NCBI RefSeq assembly: GCF_026125785.1
Contig: NZ_JAHCKL010000017.1
Coordinates: 1-64,000, forward strand
Reading direction: 5' to 3'
Source: Hydrogenophaga sp.
GTDB lineage: Bacteria; Pseudomonadota; Gammaproteobacteria; Burkholderiales; Burkholderiaceae_C
Length of the DNA: 64,000 bases
Shown: one piece after another, positions 59,794 through 64,000 of the stretch
Numbering within the stretch: the stretch's first letter is position 1
Layout: every line of letters begins with the position of its first letter
Program-made: the position numbers and the translations under genes
Notes under the pieces: generated by a model
Databases searched by the model: none
Told to the model about the DNA's origin: nothing
What the model saw: only the letters and a program-made list of their open reading frames with translations

Positions 59794-60869
59794 TGGTAAA
59801 ACCTCCGCAGGGCCAGGCCCGTCGAAGTCAGGTAGGACGGCGCTTCCCTGGAAATCTTGCGGGCCTGCACGGTGGCACCCATTTCCATCGCGTCAAACGG
59901 GTTGATCACCATACAGGCGAAGGAAGTCTGGTGAGTGACCGCCTCGGTAAGGCCCGGCAGCGCGGCACTGCCGCCGGCCAGCAGAATGTGGTCGACCTTG
60001 TTGTAGGGCGTGCTGGTGAAGAAGAACTGCAAGGCGCGACCAATTTCCTGCGCCATGCTCTCAATGAACGGGTCCAGCACGGCCAAACGGTAGTCGTCGG
60101 GCAGATCCCCTGAGCGCTTCTTGGCCTCGGCTTCGTCCGAAGAAAAACCGTACTGGCGAACAATCAGTTGGGTGAGCTGCGCACCGCCAAAGGCCTGGTC
60201 GCGCTCGTACAGCACGTCGTCGTTGCGCATGACCTGCATGCTGGTTGTCAACGCACCCACTTCGAACAGCGCCACCAGCGAATCCACGCCCTGGTTCGGC
60301 AAGGTCTCGATCACGCGTCCGGCCGCCATGCGCGATGCATAGGATTCCACGTCCATCACCACCGGCTTGAGCCCAGCCGCTTCGGCAAGGCCCTGGCGAT
60401 CCGACACCTTCTCTTTGCGGGACGCTGCAATCAGGACCTCGACGTCCCCCACCGAATTCGCGCTGGGGCCGATGACACAGAAGTCAAGACTGACTTCGTC
60501 CAGCGAAAAGGGGATGTACTGGTTGGCCTCGGACTCTACCTGGGCCTCGAGCTCCTTGTCCGACAGCCCTCCGGGCAGGATGATCTTCTTGGTGATCACG
60601 GCCGACGCCGGCAACGCCAGAGCGACGTTCTTGGTCTTGCTGCCACTCTTGCGAACCAGGCGCCGCACGGCTTCGGCGACTTCATCAAACTTCTCGATGT
60701 TGCCGTCGGTGATCCAGCCACGCTCCAGGGGCTCCATGGCACAGCGCTCCAGCACCAGGTCACCGGAACGATTGCGCCCGAGTTCGACCAGCTTGACGCT
60801 GGACGAGCTGACATCAATGCCCAGCAAGGGCGCCGGCTCACGGCTGAATAACGATCCCAATGAGATCAA
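59790..60869 (-). CDS. pilM: Type IV pilus assembly protein PilM
   Basis: 359 residues from TTG 60869, chosen because GGGGGT lies just upstream and the family begins near ISLGSLF; TTG 60881 is an alternative. The actin-like ATPase fold shows LLGIDVSSSSVKLVELG and HILLAGGSAALPGL. It is cytoplasmic and binds the PilN N-terminus. It is first in the operon. Divergent from mrcA. Confidence 0.95.
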   Translation of the reverse strand: MISLGSLFSREPAPLLGIDVSSSSVKLVELGRNRSGDLVLERCAMEPLERGWITDGNIEKFDEVAEAVRRLVRKSGSKTKNVALALPASAVITKKIILPGGLSDKELEAQVESEANQYIPFSLDEVSLDFCVIGPSANSVGDVEVLIAASRKEKVSDRQGLAEAAGLKPVVMDVESYASRMAAGRVIETLPNQGVDSLVALFEVGALTTSMQVMRNDDVLYERDQAFGGAQLTQLIVRQYGFSSDEAEAKKRSGDLPDDYRLAVLDPFIESMAQEIGRALQFFFTSTPYNKVDHILLAGGSAALPGLTEAVTHQTSFACMVINPFDAMEMGATVQARKISREAPSYLTSTGLALRRFYQ

Positions 60870-61105
60870 GGTGACCCCCAAAAACAGTGATGACGGATGT
60901 CGCCATACTTAAGAATTCACTTGAATGCTAGCAGTAAGCCCCTTGTCCAGCAAAGATTTTTTGCCTTTGCGACAAAGTGAAACGTTGTCAAAAGCATACG
61001 CAAACACAGGCTTTTGTGAATTGCGTCATGAGCCGTTTCATCGGCCAATTCACAAGCACTCACAATAAGCCGGACGGTCATCCCGTCGCCGGCGGGCCCG
61101 ATTTT

Positions 61106-61111
61106 TATAAT
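61106..61111 (+). promoter_or_regulatory. Possible -10 box of mrcA
   Basis: A consensus TATAAT lies 27 bases before the mrcA ATG. No good -35 was found at the right distance (the region is GC-rich), so the promoter is provisional. The 268-base space between pilM and mrcA contains no gene. Confidence 0.4.
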
Positions 61112-61137
61112 CGGGATCCACTGCAACGATCGCCCGC

Positions 61138-63561
61138 ATGCCCAAAAACGACGCTCCTCCGACTCGCTCTTCCGATAAGTCAGTATCGACCGGACGCACG
61201 ACTCTCTTCTGGGCGGGTCGCTTGGTGGTGGGTCTGGCCGGACTGGCGGCGGCAGGTGTTGCAGGATTGATGATGGCCGTGGCCATCGCACTGGCGGTGG
61301 CCTATCCCAATCTGCCGGAGGTCTCCAGCCTGGCGGACTACCGCCCCAAACTGCCCCTGAGGGTGCTGTCCGCCGAGGGTTCGTTGATCGGCGAGTTCGG
61401 CGAGGAACGCCGCAACCTGCTCACCTTCGACCAGATCCCGACCGTCATGAAGAACGCGGTACTGGCGATCGAGGACGCCCGCTTCTTCGAGCACAACGGT
61501 GTGGATTACCGGGGCATGGTGCGGGCGGCGCTGGCCAACCTGCGCCAGGCCAAGAGCCAGGGCGCATCCACCATCACCATGCAGGTGGCGCGCAACGTCT
61601 ACCTGTCTGCGGAAAAAAGCTACACCCGCAAGATCTATGAGGTGCTGCTGACCTTCAAGCTGGAGCACATGCTCACCAAGGAGCAGATCCTCGAGATCTA
61701 CATGAACCAGATCTTTCTGGGCCAACGCGCCTATGGATTCGCCTCCGCCTCGCAGATCTATTTCGGCAAATCGCTCAAGGACGTCACCATAGCGGAGGCC
61801 GCGATGCTCGCCGGCCTGCCTCAGGCGCCCTCGGCCTACAACCCGATCAAAAACCCACGCCGCGCCCGCAGCCGCCAGCTTTACATCATCGATCGCATGG
61901 TCGAGAACGGCTTCATCACCGCCGCCGAGGCGGAACAGGCCAAGGCCGAGCAGATCAAACTGCGCCCCACCGTCAACCCCGATCGGCCACACACGGAGTT
62001 CGTGGCCGAAATGGTCCGCCAGGCCATCGTGGCGCAGTACGGCGATGAGGCCTACACGCGCGGGCTGGTGGTCACGACCACGCTGCGGCTGAAGGAGCAA
62101 CTGACGGCGTACCGCGCCGTCCGCGCGGGCGTGCTGGACTATGAGCGCCGCCAGTTCTACCGGGGGCCCGAGTTGTTCATCGACCTGCCCAAGGATCCTG
62201 CGGCTCGCGAGGAGGCCATCGACGACGCGCTGGCAGATCGCCCGGACAACGACGATCTGCTCTCAGCCGTGGTGCTGGAAGCGGATCCGCGCCGCGTGCT
62301 CGCGGTACGCCAGGATGGCGAGCCGTTCGAGATCACCGGAGAGGGTTTGCGTCCAGCGCAATCCGGGCTCTCGGACAAAGCCGGACCCAACATCAAGATC
62401 CGTCCGGGCGCCGTGATCCGTGTGGTCCAGACCGGCCCCAAGGCGTGGCGCATCACGCAGTTGCCCGAGGTGGAATCGGCTTTCGTGGCGCTGGACCCGC
62501 GCAGTGGCGACATCCATGCCCTGATCGGCGGCTTCGACTTCAACAAGAGCAAGTTCAACCACGTCACGCAGGCATGGCGCCAGCCCGGCTCCAGCTTCAA
62601 GCCGTTCATCTACTCGGCCGCCCTGGAGAAAGGCCTGACACCGATGACCGTGGTCAATGACGCCCCTCTGTTCTATTCCGCCAGTGAGACTGGCGGCAAG
62701 CCCTGGGAGCCCAAGAACTACGACGGCCAGTTCGAAGGCCCCATGTCGGTGCGCCGCGCGCTGGCCAAGTCCAAGAACATGGTGTCCATCCGCGTGCTGC
62801 AGCTCGTGGGCACCCAGAGCGCGCAGGAGTGGGTGACGCGATTTGGATTCGATGCCGACAAGCACCCTCCCTACCTGACGATGGCGCTGGGAGCCGGCTC
62901 GGTGACCCCGATGCAGATGGCCTTGGGCTATTCGGTGTTTGCCAATGGCGGCTACCGCATTGCGCCCAACCTGATCACCCAGGTGACCGACCACCGCGGC
63001 AAAGTGCTGTTTGAAGCGCCTCCCGCCAAACTGACCGAGGAGCAACGCGTCATCGATGCGCGCAACGCCTTCGTGATGAACAGCCTGCTGCAGGAGGTCA
63101 CACGCTCGGGTACCGCCGCACGGGCACAGGCCACCTTGAAACGAACCGACCTGTACGGCAAAACGGGCACCACCAACGACGCCGTGGACGCCTGGTTCGT
63201 TGGGTACCAGCCCACGCTGGTCGGCGCAGCCTGGGTGGGTTACGACACGCCGCGCAACCTGGGCAGCCGCGAAACAGGCGGTGGACTGAGCCTGCCGATC
63301 TGGATCTCCTTCATGTCCGAAGCCCTCAAAGGGGTGGAGGTCATGCCCTACACACCGCCGCCCGGTGTGGTCAACGTCGGTGGCGAGTGGTACTACGAAG
63401 AATTCGGGCCCGGACGCGGCGTACACGGCCTGGGCCTGCAGGACCCCTGGCCCGGCTCACCTGCGCCGGCAGTGGAATACGACCCGAACACCAACCAGCC
63501 GGTCAAGCCACCCATGGCCAACGAGGACCGGCGCAGCATCCTGGACCTTTTCAGGAACTGA
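61138..63561 (+). CDS. mrcA: Class A penicillin-binding protein 1A
   Basis: 807 residues. A membrane anchor (about 28-52) precedes a glycosyltransferase domain with Glu112 in [11 protein letters not shown] and a transpeptidase domain with the active Ser485 (SSFK), SKN and KTG at 675-677. It polymerises and cross-links peptidoglycan in the periplasm. Being divergent from pilMNOPQ is typical for this gene. The last 11 bases overlap the convergent cyaY. Confidence 0.97.
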   Translation: MPKNDAPPTRSSDKSVSTGRTTLFWAGRLVVGLAGLAAAGVAGLMMAVAIALAVAYPNLPEVSSLADYRPKLPLRVLSAEGSLIGEFGEERRNLLTFDQIPTVMKNAVLAIEDARFFEHNGVDYRGMVRAALANLRQAKSQGASTITMQVARNVYLSAEKSYTRKIYEVLLTFKLEHMLTKEQILEIYMNQIFLGQRAYGFASASQIYFGKSLKDVTIAEAAMLAGLPQAPSAYNPIKNPRRARSRQLYIIDRMVENGFITAAEAEQAKAEQIKLRPTVNPDRPHTEFVAEMVRQAIVAQYGDEAYTRGLVVTTTLRLKEQLTAYRAVRAGVLDYERRQFYRGPELFIDLPKDPAAREEAIDDALADRPDNDDLLSAVVLEADPRRVLAVRQDGEPFEITGEGLRPAQSGLSDKAGPNIKIRPGAVIRVVQTGPKAWRITQLPEVESAFVALDPRSGDIHALIGGFDFNKSKFNHVTQAWRQPGSSFKPFIYSAALEKGLTPMTVVNDAPLFYSASETGGKPWEPKNYDGQFEGPMSVRRALAKSKNMVSIRVLQLVGTQSAQEWVTRFGFDADKHPPYLTMALGAGSVTPMQMALGYSVFANGGYRIAPNLITQVTDHRGKVLFEAPPAKLTEEQRVIDARNAFVMNSLLQEVTRSGTAARAQATLKRTDLYGKTGTTNDAVDAWFVGYQPTLVGAAWVGYDTPRNLGSRETGGGLSLPIWISFMSEALKGVEVMPYTPPPGVVNVGGEWYYEEFGPGRGVHGLGLQDPWPGSPAPAVEYDPNTNQPVKPPMANEDRRSILDLFRN

Positions 63562-63880
63562 AGTCGAGCGGCTGGGCGGCCTGCTCGGTGGCGAAGCGGG
63601 TCAACAGTTCGAAGAATTCTCCGCCGCCCTTGGTATCCATCCAGCGCTGGCCGTCGTGCTTGAAATGGAAGCCGCCCGCGCGCGCTGCCAGCCACACCTC
63701 GTGCAGAGGCTTCTGGAGATTGATGATGATCTGACTGCGGTTGGCAAAGGTCATGGTGATCATGCCTCCCACCCTCTGGTTGTCGAGGTCGGCATCGGTG
63801 GCGTCGTTGAGGCGGTCACACGCCAACTCAACAGCCCGCAGCAGGGCTTCTGCGCGGTCCTGGTATTCGGTATCGGTCAT
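63551..63880 (-). CDS. cyaY: Frataxin-like protein CyaY
   Basis: 109 residues. The acidic first helix (residues about 2-30, with [14 protein letters not shown]) and beta-sheet ([28 protein letters not shown]) match bacterial frataxin. It binds iron and modulates iron-sulfur cluster assembly on IscS. Its 3' end overlaps mrcA by 11 bases on the opposite strand. Confidence 0.95.
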   Translation of the reverse strand: MTDTEYQDRAEALLRAVELACDRLNDATDADLDNQRVGGMITMTFANRSQIIINLQKPLHEVWLAARAGGFHFKHDGQRWMDTKGGGEFFELLTRFATEQAAQPLDFSS

Positions 63881-63892
63881 TACAATGCCTGA

Positions 63893-64000
63893 ATGTCTGG
63901 GTCGAAAAGCATTCTAGGCGGGCCTCCGGCCCCTTCGCGCCACATGGCCATGGCAGCGCTCTGCGTGGCAGCGCTCGCCGTCTCGGCCTGCGGGCAGAAG
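63893..64000 (+). CDS. LptM/YifL-type lipoprotein (5' part, cut by the window)
   Basis: Starting at ATG 63893 the 36 visible residues form a lipoprotein signal ([16 protein letters not shown]) with Cys33 followed by GQK, the pattern of LptM, which helps LptDE maturation. ATG codons at 18 and 20 are alternative starts. It is divergent from cyaY with 12 bases between starts. A TACAAT at 63881-63886 could place the transcript start at the ATG itself. lysA is usually next in this order, outside the window. Confidence 0.75.
   Translation, partial: MSGSKSILGGPPAPSRHMAMAALCVAALAVSACGQK

Overview
The window looks like chromosomal DNA of a high-GC betaproteobacterium, most probably Burkholderiales, family Comamonadaceae (the Hydrogenophaga/Acidovorax/Variovorax neighbourhood). 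This rests on gene content and order: pilB-pilC-pilD-coaE-zapD-yacG, petABC followed by sspA-sspB, mlaFEDACB followed by an ABC pair, bolA, murA and the his genes, and pilMNOPQ followed by aroK-aroB-dgt. The genus is an inference from order and was not tested by alignment.

Region 1 (1 to about 6423) is accessory DNA. It carries a small conserved hypothetical protein behind a perfect stem-loop, two small unknown reading frames, a winged-helix Fic-domain protein whose Fic-motif histidine is glutamine and whose promoter carries two palindromic operators, and a four-gene metal-type cluster (CzcI-like, HupE/UreJ, DUF6488-like, EamA transporter with a histidine-rich tail). It ends in a structured non-coding stretch and an exact 3' half of a tRNA-Pro gene including CCA, as left at the far end of an element integrated into a tRNA gene. 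The island therefore probably extends leftward beyond the window.

Region 2 (6559 to 18981) is core: type IV pilus genes pilBCD, coaE, zapD and yacG on the plus strand, then a minus-strand group of mutT, a DUF815 ATPase, argJ, secA and an M23 peptidase, with a DciA-like gene divergent from it. Region 3 (19021 to 30915) holds tRNA-Thr, sspB, sspA, the cytochrome bc1 genes petCBA, mscL, pdxA, a NIF3-like gene, a DegS/DegQ-type protease, tatCBA, a HIT protein, a DUF4870 membrane protein, hisE, hisI and a LapA-like gene. Region 4 (30924 to 50745) is a long minus-strand block read as gltBD, mlaFEDACB, ABC ATPase and permease, bolA, murA, hisGDCBHAF. It combines nitrogen assimilation, outer-membrane lipid asymmetry, peptidoglycan precursor synthesis and histidine synthesis.

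Region 5 (50827 to 51677) is a REP-associated tyrosine transposase unit with inverted ends, lying just upstream of gltB. Region 6 (51693 to 64000) is the pilMNOPQ-aroK-aroB-dgt-MFS operon on the minus strand, divergent from a class A penicillin-binding protein gene, then cyaY and the start of an LptM-type lipoprotein gene cut by the window edge.

Two intrinsic terminators lie directly in front of a downstream start codon (petC to sspA, gltD to mlaF), which suggests read-through control. No rRNA genes or CRISPR array were seen.
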